From Porphyrobacter sp. CACIAM 03H1 (lineage in GTDB: Bacteria; Pseudomonadota; Alphaproteobacteria; Sphingomonadales; Sphingomonadaceae), in NCBI RefSeq assembly GCF_002215495.1, contig NZ_CP021378.1, positions 332,417 through 396,416 on the forward strand: a stretch of DNA of 64,000 bases, read 5' to 3'. The position numbers and the translations under genes are program-made. Position 1 is the first letter of the stretch. Each line of letters opens with the position of its first letter. Below are positions 35,402-43,591 of the stretch, in pieces. The notes below the pieces were generated by a model. That model saw only the letters and a list, made by a program, of their open reading frames with translations, had not been told where the DNA came from and searched no databases.

Positions 35402-36463
35402 ATGGCGCGGGTGAGTAGTCCTGCGTCCAGAAGCCTGATTTCGCGTGCTGCAAGGGTGCTGCTGACCCCGTTCTGGGCGCTGCAACTGGCGACCGGCTAC
35501 AAGAGCTTCCTCGACAATCCGCTGATAGGATCGCGCCGTCTCAACGATCTGGGGCTGCACGTCGGGCGGGTGCGGCTGGCGGATGCCATGTGTCGCTGGC
35601 GGCGGCGGCGGCTGGCGCGCGCAGTCCGCCCCGAATGGCGCGAGGCCTTCGACCGCGACGGTTTCGTGGCGATCCCCGATATCGTCCCCCCGGCCGAATT
35701 CGCCGCCCTGCGCGAGGCGCTGCTCGCCTATCGCGGCCCGGCGCGCGAGATGCGGCAGGGCGATGCGATCACCCGGCGCATGGCGATCGACCCGCCGATG
35801 CTCGACGCCGTCCCCGCCCTGCGCCGCCTGCTCGCGCGCGACGATATTGTCGCCCTGTTCCACTACGTGGCGAGCTATCGCATCGCGCCGCTGCACTACA
35901 TTCAGACCATCGTCAGTAAGGCGGGCGGGAACGAGCCCGACCCGCAGGAGACGCTGCACGCGGATTCCTTCCACTCCTCGCTCAAGGCGTGGCTGTTCCT
36001 CAATTCGGTGAGCGAGGAGGACGGACCCTTCACCTATGTCCCCGGCTCGCACCGCTTCACGCCCGAAAGACTCGCGTGGGAACGCGGCCGCAGCCTCGCC
36101 GACCCGAAGGCGATCGACCGGCTCTCGGCCCGCGGCTCACCCCGCATCGGCGAGCGCGACCTGGCGGCGATGAAGCTTCCCGCCGCGCGCGCGCTGGCGG
36201 TGCCGGGCAACACGCTGGTGGTGGCCGATACCGTGGGCTTCCACGCCCGCGGCCCGTCGAGCCGCGCGGGCGAGCGGGTGGAGCTGTGGTCCTATGCCCG
36301 GCGCAATCCCTTCCTGCCGTGGCTCGGCGGCGATCCGACCAGCCTTCCCGGCATCGCCGAGCGCCGCGTCGCGGTGGTGTGGGCCGCGCGCGACCGGCTC
36401 GCCAAGTGGATCGGCCAGCCCTGGCACCCCGTCGGCGAGCGCACTCCCACGGACCAGACCTGA
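35402..36463 (+). CDS. phytanoyl-CoA dioxygenase-like protein
   Basis: Second Fe(II)/2-oxoglutarate-oxygenase-like protein of the locus, 353 residues. The metal motif is H-x-D in LHADSFHSS, the distal His is in VGFHARGPS, and the Arg in SRAGERVELWSY would hold 2-oxoglutarate. FTYVPGSHRFTPERL is the usual PhyH loop. It lies 60 bases after the UDP-sugar dehydrogenase and is co-directional, so a role in sugar or lipid modification of the surface glycan is plausible. It is only distantly similar to the dioxygenase at 19047-20036. Confidence 0.82.
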   Translation: MARVSSPASRSLISRAARVLLTPFWALQLATGYKSFLDNPLIGSRRLNDLGLHVGRVRLADAMCRWRRRRLARAVRPEWREAFDRDGFVAIPDIVPPAEFAALREALLAYRGPAREMRQGDAITRRMAIDPPMLDAVPALRRLLARDDIVALFHYVASYRIAPLHYIQTIVSKAGGNEPDPQETLHADSFHSSLKAWLFLNSVSEEDGPFTYVPGSHRFTPERLAWERGRSLADPKAIDRLSARGSPRIGERDLAAMKLPAARALAVPGNTLVVADTVGFHARGPSSRAGERVELWSYARRNPFLPWLGGDPTSLPGIAERRVAVVWAARDRLAKWIGQPWHPVGERTPTDQT

Positions 36464-36485
36464 CCAGGGCAACCAACGGCCCGCA

Positions 36486-36543
36486 GGGCCGCGAGCGCAC
36501 GCGCGCGAGCCGCAGGTGCCCGGGGAGCCTGGAAGAAAATCAG
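36486..36543 (-). repeat. interspersed repeat, copy 1 (supplies coq7 stop)
   Basis: The 35-base segment starting at 36486 matches that starting at 40776 at 30 positions, and both units end with AAGAAAATCAG on the plus strand. Read on the minus strand, the unit opens with the TGA stop of coq7 followed by TTTTCTT and a GC-rich stretch. See copy 2 at 40776-40877. Confidence 0.75.
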
Positions 36544-37061
36544 AGTCTTTCGCTGACCTTGATCGCGATGCGGCAGCCCAGCCGGATTGCGCCGGCGAGC
36601 AAGGGATAGGCGGGCGCGCGTTCCGCTCCGTTGGCGAGCGCCGAATCGCGGTGCTCGCGCTCCTCCTCCCGGAATTCCTCGATCATCGCGGCGAGTTCGG
36701 GATCGGCGCCGGTCGCCTGAAGGCGGTCAAGCTGTTCGGAATAGTGCTTGTCGATCTCGGTCTCGACTGCGGCGGTGCAGGCCATCGCCGCCTCCGGCCC
36801 GAGCAACGCCGTGCCCGCGCCCAGCGCGTAGCCCGCCGCCGACCAGAAGGGGTGGAGCGCCGTCGGACGCACCCCGCGCTTTGCCAGCAGCGCGTCGAAC
36901 TTCGCGCGGTGTTCGGCCTCCTGCGCGGCCATGTGGCGGATCTCGGCCGAGTGCGGCCCGCGGTCGCCCATCACGGCAAGCTGGCCCTCGTAGATGCGGG
37001 TCGCGCCGAATTCCCCGGCCTGGTCGACCCGGATCATGCGGTGGAGTTCATCCCTGTCCAT
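36540..37061 (-). CDS. coq7: demethoxyubiquinone hydroxylase (COQ7 family)
   Basis: Diiron enzyme hydroxylating 2-polyprenyl-3-methyl-6-methoxy-benzoquinol in ubiquinone synthesis. About 173 residues. The metal ligands are visible as E in GEFGATRIYEGQ, E-x-x-H in AQEAEHRAKFD, E in AVETEIDKHY and E-x-x-H in EEEREHRDSA. The start was set at the second of two adjacent ATGs because AAGGAG lies 6 bases upstream; 37064 is possible. Its stop codon is inside an interspersed repeat. Confidence 0.95.
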   Translation of the reverse strand: MDRDELHRMIRVDQAGEFGATRIYEGQLAVMGDRGPHSAEIRHMAAQEAEHRAKFDALLAKRGVRPTALHPFWSAAGYALGAGTALLGPEAAMACTAAVETEIDKHYSEQLDRLQATGADPELAAMIEEFREEEREHRDSALANGAERAPAYPLLAGAIRLGCRIAIKVSERL

Positions 37062-37101
37062 CATCGGCTCCTTTGCTGGGCGACCTTCGCTTTGCCCGAC
37101 C

Positions 37102-37557
37102 CTACTTGCGATACGCGGCGAGCGCCACAATGGCCGCACCCGCGATGCTCGAAATCAGGAAATTGAAGCCCGCAAGGCTGATGCCCCACAAGGTCCAGGG
37201 CGCCACGTCGCAGCGGATCAGCGGTGCGGCGTTGAAATCGAGCACGTCGGTGCCCGAGACCGGCGCCGCGCACCCGGTGATGCCCTGCCACCAGCCATAT
37301 TCGACCCCGGCATGAAAGCCGCCGATCAGCCCCGAGGTCAGGATTGCGAGGCCCGCAAGCGCGGTCCATACCTGCGGCGGCTTCGCCACGAAGGCGACCA
37401 GCCCCAGCGCCACGGCCGCGAAATGGGGATAACGCTGCCACCAGCACATTTCGCAGGGGAACAGGCCGAAGCCGTATTGCGACACGTAAGCCCCGCCCAG
37501 CAGCGCCGCCGGCACCAGCACGGCGAGCGTGCGGGCCACACCCGGTTTGTCCGTCAT
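37102..37557 (-). CDS. dsbB: disulfide bond formation protein B
   Basis: Inner-membrane protein that reoxidises periplasmic DsbA using quinone. The 151 residues have four transmembrane segments. The first redox pair is F-P-C-E-M-C in the first periplasmic loop, followed by WWQRYPHF; the second-loop cysteines are in ITGCAAP and LIRCDVAP. It lies 7 bases after the ctpA stop and upstream of coq7 on the same strand. Confidence 0.92.
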   Translation of the reverse strand: MTDKPGVARTLAVLVPAALLGGAYVSQYGFGLFPCEMCWWQRYPHFAAVALGLVAFVAKPPQVWTALAGLAILTSGLIGGFHAGVEYGWWQGITGCAAPVSGTDVLDFNAAPLIRCDVAPWTLWGISLAGFNFLISSIAGAAIVALAAYRK

Positions 37558-37564
37558 CGCTGCC

Positions 37565-38938
37565 TCAGGGCTTGGCCGGAGCCTTGGGTGACCGGACGGC
37601 CGGACGCAGCGCCACGGTGCTCTTGGTGGTGCGGCGCAGCGTGTCCATCGCGTAGTTCAGCTGGAAGTCCTTGATCCCCTGCTCCTCGAGCTGCGCGGCG
37701 GTGAGCTGGAAGCGCGGATCGGCGATCTTGTCCGCCTCCATCTCCTCGTCCTTGATGCCGAGCTCGTTGATGAGATGCCCGCGCAGGTCGCTCTCGCGGG
37801 TCTGGTACTTGGCGCGCAGCGCGTAATCGGGGTCGGAGATCTGCGGCACCGCGATGTCGGGCTTGATCCCGCCCTCCTGCACCGACTTGCCCGCCGGGGT
37901 GTAGTAGCGCGCCGTCGTCAGCTTGAGCGCGGCATCCTTGCCGAGCGGCAGCAGCGACTGGACCGAGCCCTTGCCGAAGCTGCGCTCGCCCATGATCAGC
38001 GCGCGGCGGTGATCCTGCAGCGCGCCCGCGACGATTTCGGAGGCCGAGGCGGAGCCCGCGTTGATCAGCACGATCATCGGCACGCCTTCGGCCATGTCGC
38101 CGCGATAGACGGTCTCGGCATCGTAGAGCATCGTCTCGCCGCGCGCGCGGCCGCGCTGGCTGACGATGCGGCCGTTGCTGAGGAACAGGTCCGACAGCGC
38201 CACCGATTCGTCGAGGCTCCCGCCCGGGTTGTTGCGCAGGTCGAGCACCAGCCCGTTGACCCGCCCGCCGGGTGCCTTCTTCCGGATTTCGGCCCAGGCG
38301 GCATAGACATCCGCGCCGACATTGGCCGAGAACTCGTTGACGGTGATGACGCCGATATTGCCGGCGGCGAGTTCCGAGGTGACCGGTTCGAGCTCGATCA
38401 CCCCGCGGGTGACGGCAAGTTCGAGCGGTTCGGTGCGGCCGGGACGGAAGATCGTCAGCGTGATTGAGGTGCCCTTGGGCCCGCGCATCTGCGCCACGGC
38501 GTCATCGAGCTTGGTGTCGACGATCAGCTTGCCATCGAGATGCGTGATGAAGTCGCCCGCCTTGATCCCGGCGATCTCCGCCGGGCTGCCACGGAAGGGC
38601 GAGACGACCTTGACCGCGCCGTCCTCCATCACGACCGAGAGGCCGAGGCCCGAATATTGCCCGTCGATCATCGTCTCGAGGCGCTGTAGATCGCTGCCGT
38701 CGAGATAGGCCGAGTGCGGATCGAGTGCGGCCAGCATCCCGTCGATCGCGCCGCGGATCAGCACGTCGTCCTCGACCGGCTCGACATAGCTCGCCTTGAC
38801 CCGCTGGAAGACCGCGAAGAGCTTGGCGAATTCCGGCCCGGCCCGGCCATCGACCTGCGCCATCGTGGCGGTGGTGGCGGGGATAAGCGCGACGGCGGTG
38901 ACCAGCGCGGCGCTGCGCAGGAGAGCGGCGATGTTCAT
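37565..38938 (-). CDS. ctpA: C-terminal processing peptidase, S41 family (CtpA)
   Basis: Periplasmic serine protease of 457 residues with an N-terminal signal segment. A PDZ domain spans about 90-175 (YSGLGLSVVMEDGAVKVV; IKAGDFITHLDGK). The catalytic part has VLDLRNNPGGSL, the nucleophile Ser in NAGSASASEI (about residue 295) and the Lys in GERSFGKGSVQ. The C-terminal 80 residues are helical. It sits between envC and dsbB in the conserved envC-ctpA order and probably acts in cell-envelope protein turnover. Confidence 0.95.
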   Translation of the reverse strand: MNIAALLRSAALVTAVALIPATTATMAQVDGRAGPEFAKLFAVFQRVKASYVEPVEDDVLIRGAIDGMLAALDPHSAYLDGSDLQRLETMIDGQYSGLGLSVVMEDGAVKVVSPFRGSPAEIAGIKAGDFITHLDGKLIVDTKLDDAVAQMRGPKGTSITLTIFRPGRTEPLELAVTRGVIELEPVTSELAAGNIGVITVNEFSANVGADVYAAWAEIRKKAPGGRVNGLVLDLRNNPGGSLDESVALSDLFLSNGRIVSQRGRARGETMLYDAETVYRGDMAEGVPMIVLINAGSASASEIVAGALQDHRRALIMGERSFGKGSVQSLLPLGKDAALKLTTARYYTPAGKSVQEGGIKPDIAVPQISDPDYALRAKYQTRESDLRGHLINELGIKDEEMEADKIADPRFQLTAAQLEEQGIKDFQLNYAMDTLRRTTKSTVALRPAVRSPKAPAKP

Positions 38939-39069
38939 GAGGCGGGAGGCTCCTTTGTCACGCGAATGTATAGGTTTGCCGAGCTTAACGCCAGATAGAC
39001 ACGCCTGGACGCCTTCATGTGCTCCGGCGAGGGACAGGCGGGCAGGGAAAGCTTCCGCGCACGGCGGGA

Positions 39070-40302
39070 TTAATGCAGGTATTGCAATGGGTTGACCGGC
39101 TTTCCACCCTGCCGCAACTCGATCGTCACCGGGTCCTTGCCGCCGCTCGCCCGCCCGAGCGGGCTGCCGCCGATCACCGTGTCGCCGACCGCGACCTCGA
39201 CCTCGGCGAGCCCGGTGACGAGGCTGGCCCAGCCGCCGGCGTGCTCGATGATGACGATTCGCCCGAAGCCGCGATAGGCCCCCGCGAAGGCGACGCGGCC
39301 CCGCGCGGGCGCGACGACCTGCGCGCCCGGGGCGGGGGCGAGCGTGAGGCCGGTCGAGGCGAGGCCGCTCTCCCGCCGCGCGCCGAAGCCGATCAGTGTG
39401 CGGCCCTGCACGGGGAGCTGGAATTCGGCCGGCGGCGGGGCGCTCGCGCTCGGGGCAGGGGCAGGCGCAGGATCGGCGGGGAGCGCGGCGGCGAGGTCTG
39501 CGGGGCGCAGCACCGGCCCGGGCAGGGCTGCGAGTTCGCTGCGCAGCGCCGCCACCTCGCCGAGCTTGCCCACCAGCCCGTCGAGATCGCGCGCCTCCTC
39601 GGCCAGCGCCAGAGCACGCTCGGCCTCGCGCAGCGCCGCCCCGCGCGCCGTGCGCGAGGCGAGACGCTGGCGGTTCTCGAGCGCGGCGAGTTCGCTGCGG
39701 CGCTGGCGCAGCACGTCCTCGCCATCGCGCAGCTGGTCGAGCGCGGCGGCGGCCTGGCGTTCGAGCGCGCGGCCCCGTTCGAGCTCGCTGCGCAGCGCGG
39801 CGGTGCGCCGGCGGATCTGCGGCACCGCGCTCGCCATGACGGCACGGACATGGACGACGTCGGTGAGCGATCCGGGCTGGAGCGCGGCCAGCGCCAGCGG
39901 ACGGCGGGCGGCGGTCTGGAGCGCGGCGGCGAGGCGGGCGGTCGGCTCCTGCCTGGCGGCAAGGCGCGCGGTCAGGCGCGCGCGCTGGTCCTTGGCGATG
40001 GTCAGCCGTGCGCGGGCGGCCTCGATGTCGGCCTCGGCCTGCTGGATGCGGGCGGCGAGCGCGGCGGCTTCGCTGGCGGTGCGCTGCGCGGCCTCGGTCG
40101 CGGCCTCGGCATCGGCGGCGAGGCGCGCGGCGCGACCCTCGGCGAGGCGGCTTTCGCGGGTGGCGCGGGCAAGCGCGGCTTCGGCCTCGGCCGGTTCGAG
40201 CAGCGCGACCGCCGGCGCGGCCAGCGTCGCGGGCAGCACGAGACCCAGCGCCGTGGCGGCGGCGAGCATCGCGCCCGGGATCAGGATGGTTGCGCCCCGC
40301 AT
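39070..40302 (-). CDS. envC: murein hydrolase activator EnvC
   Basis: A 410-residue periplasmic protein: signal/anchor segment at the N-terminus, a long Ala/Arg/Glu-rich coiled coil (about 40-265) and a C-terminal LytM domain (LTLAPAPGAQVVAPARGRVAFAG; IVIIEHAGGWASLVTGL). The zinc ligands of active M23 peptidases (H-x3-D and HLH) are missing, as in EnvC, so it activates amidases instead of cutting peptidoglycan. The coiled coil would contact FtsX. It starts 8 bases after rlmH; the in-frame ATG at 40302 precedes the hydrophobic segment. Confidence 0.92.
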   Translation of the reverse strand: MRGATILIPGAMLAAATALGLVLPATLAAPAVALLEPAEAEAALARATRESRLAEGRAARLAADAEAATEAAQRTASEAAALAARIQQAEADIEAARARLTIAKDQRARLTARLAARQEPTARLAAALQTAARRPLALAALQPGSLTDVVHVRAVMASAVPQIRRRTAALRSELERGRALERQAAAALDQLRDGEDVLRQRRSELAALENRQRLASRTARGAALREAERALALAEEARDLDGLVGKLGEVAALRSELAALPGPVLRPADLAAALPADPAPAPAPSASAPPPAEFQLPVQGRTLIGFGARRESGLASTGLTLAPAPGAQVVAPARGRVAFAGAYRGFGRIVIIEHAGGWASLVTGLAEVEVAVGDTVIGGSPLGRASGGKDPVTIELRQGGKPVNPLQYLH

Positions 40303-40309
40303 GGCGACG

Positions 40310-40744
40310 TCATGCCCGATGATAGGGATGGCCTGCAAGGATCGTGGTGGCGCGATAGAGCTGCTCCATCAGCATCGCCCGGGCGAGCATATGCGGCCAG
40401 GTGGCGGGGCCGAAGGCGAGCAGGAGGTCGGCGGCGGCGCGTTCGGCATCCGAATGGCCGTCCGCTGCGCCGATCAGGAAGCGGGTCTCGCGCACGCCCT
40501 CGTCGCGCCACTTGCCTAGGAGGGTGGCGAAAGCTTCCGACGTCATGGCCTTCCCCCGCTCGTCTAGCAGGACGGTGCGGCAGGGGGTGAGCGGCTCTGC
40601 GGCCTTGCCCGCGCCGGTATCGGGCCACTCGGTGAGCTTCACCGGCCAGGTCAGGCGCTTGGCATAACGATCGACCAGCTCGCCCTCGGGCGACCGGCCA
40701 ATCTTTCCGCGCGCGATGATGTGGAGGAGAATAGTGCCACCCAA
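40310..40744 (-). CDS. rlmH: 23S rRNA pseudouridine-1915 N3-methyltransferase (RlmH)
   Basis: SPOUT methyltransferase of the ribosome decoding-site helix. Family motifs are HIIARGKIG at the start, [26 protein letters not shown] and [20 protein letters not shown] at the C-terminus, which forms the SAM-binding knot. No ATG or GTG stands where the family begins: the nearest usual start is TTG at 40744, while an ATT at 40732 would give exactly the expected N-terminus (LLHIIARG). The 5' end is therefore uncertain. An interspersed repeat separates it from rsfS. Confidence 0.9.
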   Translation of the reverse strand: MGGTILLHIIARGKIGRSPEGELVDRYAKRLTWPVKLTEWPDTGAGKAAEPLTPCRTVLLDERGKAMTSEAFATLLGKWRDEGVRETRFLIGAADGHSDAERAAADLLLAFGPATWPHMLARAMLMEQLYRATTILAGHPYHRA

Positions 40745-40775
40745 TCTACGACAGAACGATTTCGGCACGCGAAGC

Positions 40776-40877
40776 GGGCCGCGAGGCCACGCGGCCGAGC
40801 CGCAGGTGCTCTGCCGCGCAGCGGCAGAAACAGCACCGAGGACGGGGGCGCGGAGGCGCCCCCGCAAAGAAAATCAG
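40776..40877 (-). repeat. interspersed repeat, copy 2 with strong hairpin (supplies rsfS stop)
   Basis: Shares a 35-base block (30 identities) and the terminal AAGAAAATCAG with the copy at 36486. This longer copy also contains GGGGGCGC-GGAG-GCGCCCCC, an 8-bp perfect stem at about 40853-40872, and a second hairpin (CTGCCGC/GCGGCAG). On the minus strand it begins with the rsfS TGA. It might act as an attenuator or terminator before rlmH. Confidence 0.8.
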
Positions 40878-41311
40878 TTTCTACCAATCATCGACGTTTC
40901 CGAGCCTTCGAAGCTCCACATCCGCTCGAGGTTGTAGAAGCTGCGCACCTCGGGGCGGAACAGGTGGATCACCACGTCGCCCGCGTCGATCAGCACCCAG
41001 TCGGCGGCCGGAAGGCCCTCGACCCGCGCGTGGCCGAAGCCCGCCTGCTTGATCTTCTCGGCGAGCTTCTGCGCCATCGACGCCACCTGGCGGGTCGAAC
41101 GCCCGCTCGCGATCACCATGTGATCGGCGATCGAGCTCTTGCCCTCGAGCGGGATCGAGACGACGTCCTGCGCCTGATCATCGTCAAGCTGGGCGAGCAC
41201 GAGCGCGTGCAGCGCCGTGGCGCTGAGGTCAGCACCCACGAGCGACTTGGCCGTATTGGCAGCAGCTTGCACCGCGCCAAGCGGCAGGGAAGCGGCGAGG
41301 GCTTCGGTCAT
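40874..41311 (-). CDS. rsfS: ribosomal silencing factor RsfS
   Basis: Binds ribosomal protein L14 and blocks subunit joining in stationary phase. About 145 residues. The family core is LAQLDDDQAQDVVSIPLEGKSSIADHMVIASGRSTRQV, then KIKQAGF and GLPAADWVLIDAGDVVIHLFRPEVRSFYNLERMW. ATG 41311 was chosen; a TTG two codons upstream is possible. The neighbours nadD and rlmH are the usual ones. The last codon and stop overlap an interspersed repeat. Confidence 0.95.
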   Translation of the reverse strand: MTEALAASLPLGAVQAAANTAKSLVGADLSATALHALVLAQLDDDQAQDVVSIPLEGKSSIADHMVIASGRSTRQVASMAQKLAEKIKQAGFGHARVEGLPAADWVLIDAGDVVIHLFRPEVRSFYNLERMWSFEGSETSMIGRN

Positions 41312-41401
41312 CGGCAATCACGTATCTCCAGAGTTCGGGGCGTTGAAGGCGTCCATCATGCAGGCGGGCCGGGAAGGCTGCCGAGGTGCATATGGTGCGC
41401 C

Positions 41402-42067
41402 TCATGCGTCCTCCCAAGTCCGGATGCTGCGAAATGTCAGCCGATCGCGCACGGGCGCGTCCTGATCCGGTTTCAGCAAAGCTGCGGCCCACCCGGCATG
41501 GGCACGGCGGATGGCCGTGGCCGAGCGGTGATCCGGATCGAAACGCAATAACACCAGGGCCGGTGCGCTCCATTGCCCCCGTTTCCGAATGCTGGCGGCG
41601 GGCACGATATAGCGCCGGAGCCAGGCCATGGCGGGGCTCGTCATGGCAGCTGCATCATAGCCGGGCCGCGCGATGACCGCAATCGGCATTGTCCGCGCGA
41701 TCCTCCGCCAGCCGCGCCAGAGGTGGAACTGGGCGAGATTGTCGGCCCCCATCAGCCACACGAAGCGCCGCCGCGGATAGCGCCGCACGAGCTTCCTGAG
41801 CGTGTCGACGGTGTAGCGGGTGTCGAGATCGAGCTCGATCGCGCTCGGCACGATCGGGGCGCGGCGCGCCTGCCGCTCCGCCGAACGCAGGCGCGCCTTG
41901 AGCGAGCCCATGTCGTCCTGCGGCTTCAGGGGATTGCCGGGCGAGACCAGCCACCAGGTCTCGTCCAGCCCGAGCGCGTCGGCGGCAAACAGGGTGATGC
42001 GCCGGTGCCCGCCATGCGCGGGGTTGAAGCTGCCCCCGAGCAGCCCGGTCAGGTAGGGTCGGGACAT
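41402..42067 (-). CDS. nadD: nicotinate-nucleotide adenylyltransferase (NadD)
   Basis: Makes deamido-NAD from nicotinate mononucleotide and ATP. The 221 residues carry GGSFNPAHGGHRRI (the nucleotidyltransferase GxFxPxHxGH motif), WWLVSPGNPLKP, DTRYTVDTL and FVWLMGADNLAQFHLW. It starts 5 bases after proA. The internal ATG at 42067 is well supported although the frame stays open far upstream inside proA. Confidence 0.94.
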   Translation of the reverse strand: MSRPYLTGLLGGSFNPAHGGHRRITLFAADALGLDETWWLVSPGNPLKPQDDMGSLKARLRSAERQARRAPIVPSAIELDLDTRYTVDTLRKLVRRYPRRRFVWLMGADNLAQFHLWRGWRRIARTMPIAVIARPGYDAAAMTSPAMAWLRRYIVPAASIRKRGQWSAPALVLLRFDPDHRSATAIRRAHAGWAAALLKPDQDAPVRDRLTFRSIRTWEDA

Positions 42068-42072
42068 CGGGC

Positions 42073-43350
42073 TCAGGGGCGGGTCTGCCCGCTCCCGCGC
42101 ACCTGCCACTTGTAGGTCGTCAGCCCTTCGAGCGCGACCGGACCGCGCGCATGGAGCCGCCCGGTGGCGATTCCGATCTCCGCGCCCAATCCGAACTCGC
42201 CCCCGTCGGCGAATTGCGAGGAGGCGTTGTGCATCACGATGGCGCTGTCGACCTCGGCGAGGAAGCGTTCCGCCACGCCCTCGTCGGCAGTCACGATCGC
42301 GTCGGTATGGGCGGAGGAATGGCGCGCGATGTGGGCCAGTGCCTCCTCCAGCCCGTCGACCACCGCGACCGAGAGGATCGCGTCGAGATATTCGGTGTCC
42401 CAGTCGTTGGCGCTGGCGGGGATGACGCGCGCATCGAGCGCCTGTGCGCGGGGATCGCCGCGCACCTCGCAGCCCGCCTCGATCAGCGCCGCCACCAGCC
42501 CGGCGCCCTCGGGGAAGGCCGAATCGATCAGCAGCGTCTCCATCGACCCGCAGATCCCGGTGCGGCGCAGCTTGGCGTTGAGCGCGATGCTGCGCGCCAT
42601 CGCCGGATCGGCGGCGGCGTGGACATAGGTGTGGTTGATCCCGTCGAGATGGGCGAGCACGGGAACGCGCGCATCGGCCTGCACCCGCGCGACGAGGCTC
42701 TTGCCCCCGCGCGGCACGATCATGTCGATGAGGCCGCTCGCGGTCAGCATCGCGCCCACGCAGGCGCGGTCCTGCGAGGGGACGAGCTGCACCGCCTCTG
42801 CCGGCACCCCGCCCGCCACGAGACCCTCGACCAGCGCGGCGTGGATCGCGCGGTTGGAATGGACGGCCTCGCTCCCCCCGCGCAGCAGCGCCGCGTTGCC
42901 CGCGCGCACGCACAGGGCGGCGGCATCGGCGGTAACGTTGGGGCGGCTTTCGTAGATTATACCGATGGTCCCGATCGGGACACGGATGCGCTGGAATTTC
43001 AGACCGTTGGGCTGTTCGCTGCGGTCGATCACCTGGCCCACCGGATCGGGCAGGCCGGCAACCGCCGCGACCGCGTCGGCAATCCCCGCAAGCCGCTTCT
43101 CGTCGAGCGCCAGCCGGTCGAGCATCGCCCCCGAAAGGCCGTTCGCCCGCCCTGCGGCCACGTCCTTCGCGTTGGCCTCGAGCACCGCCGGGGCAGCCGC
43201 ACGCAGGGCATCGGCGGCCCGGTACAGAGCGGCGGCGCGGGCCGCGCTCGGCATCGCGGCGAGCGCGCGCTGAGCCTTGCGGGCAGCCCGAGCCAGCGCG
43301 GTGACGAGCGCTTCGGGATCGGCGGCGGAAAGGGTGGCGGTCTGCGTCAT
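42073..43350 (-). CDS. proA: glutamate-5-semialdehyde dehydrogenase (ProA)
   Basis: Second step of proline synthesis: reduces gamma-glutamyl phosphate with NADPH. The 425 residues are full length. Visible features are RVPIGTIGIIYESRPNVTADAAALCVRAGNA, VPRGGKSLV, the cofactor-site region HLDGINHTYVH, the catalytic Cys in RRTGICGSMETLL, and the C-terminal SSAHTDAIVT and GEFGLGAEIGIATGRLHARGPV. The start at 43350 matches the family. It leads the proA-nadD-rsfS-rlmH-envC-ctpA-dsbB-coq7 run. Confidence 0.96.
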   Translation of the reverse strand: MTQTATLSAADPEALVTALARAARKAQRALAAMPSAARAAALYRAADALRAAAPAVLEANAKDVAAGRANGLSGAMLDRLALDEKRLAGIADAVAAVAGLPDPVGQVIDRSEQPNGLKFQRIRVPIGTIGIIYESRPNVTADAAALCVRAGNAALLRGGSEAVHSNRAIHAALVEGLVAGGVPAEAVQLVPSQDRACVGAMLTASGLIDMIVPRGGKSLVARVQADARVPVLAHLDGINHTYVHAAADPAMARSIALNAKLRRTGICGSMETLLIDSAFPEGAGLVAALIEAGCEVRGDPRAQALDARVIPASANDWDTEYLDAILSVAVVDGLEEALAHIARHSSAHTDAIVTADEGVAERFLAEVDSAIVMHNASSQFADGGEFGLGAEIGIATGRLHARGPVALEGLTTYKWQVRGSGQTRP

Positions 43351-43591
43351 GGCGCACCGCTCTAGCACCGCCGCGTCCGCCTGTCAGGCCTCTCGCGGCA
43401 GGGGCGATTCGCCCAGTCTGGGCCGATTCGCCGAGACGGTGGCAGGCGTGTGACGTGGCGGCACCCGCGCCCCTTTCGCTTCGCCGCGATTCCCTTTCGA
43501 TTCACCTGCGAGCGACACATAGGATTCGACCATAGGTGATCGGCTTGATAGCGGCCTCGCCCGGGGCATAGATACAAAATCGGGGCCGCAA

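Noticed and set aside
39070..40302. EnvC as an active zinc peptidase
   Set aside because: The LytM domain lacks the H-x3-D and HLH ligands that are intact in the M23 proteins at 43592 and 62622.
42068..43357. Upstream extension of the nadD frame through proA
   Set aside because: Arg/Gly-rich translation of the proA region in another frame; NadD homology begins at ATG 42067.
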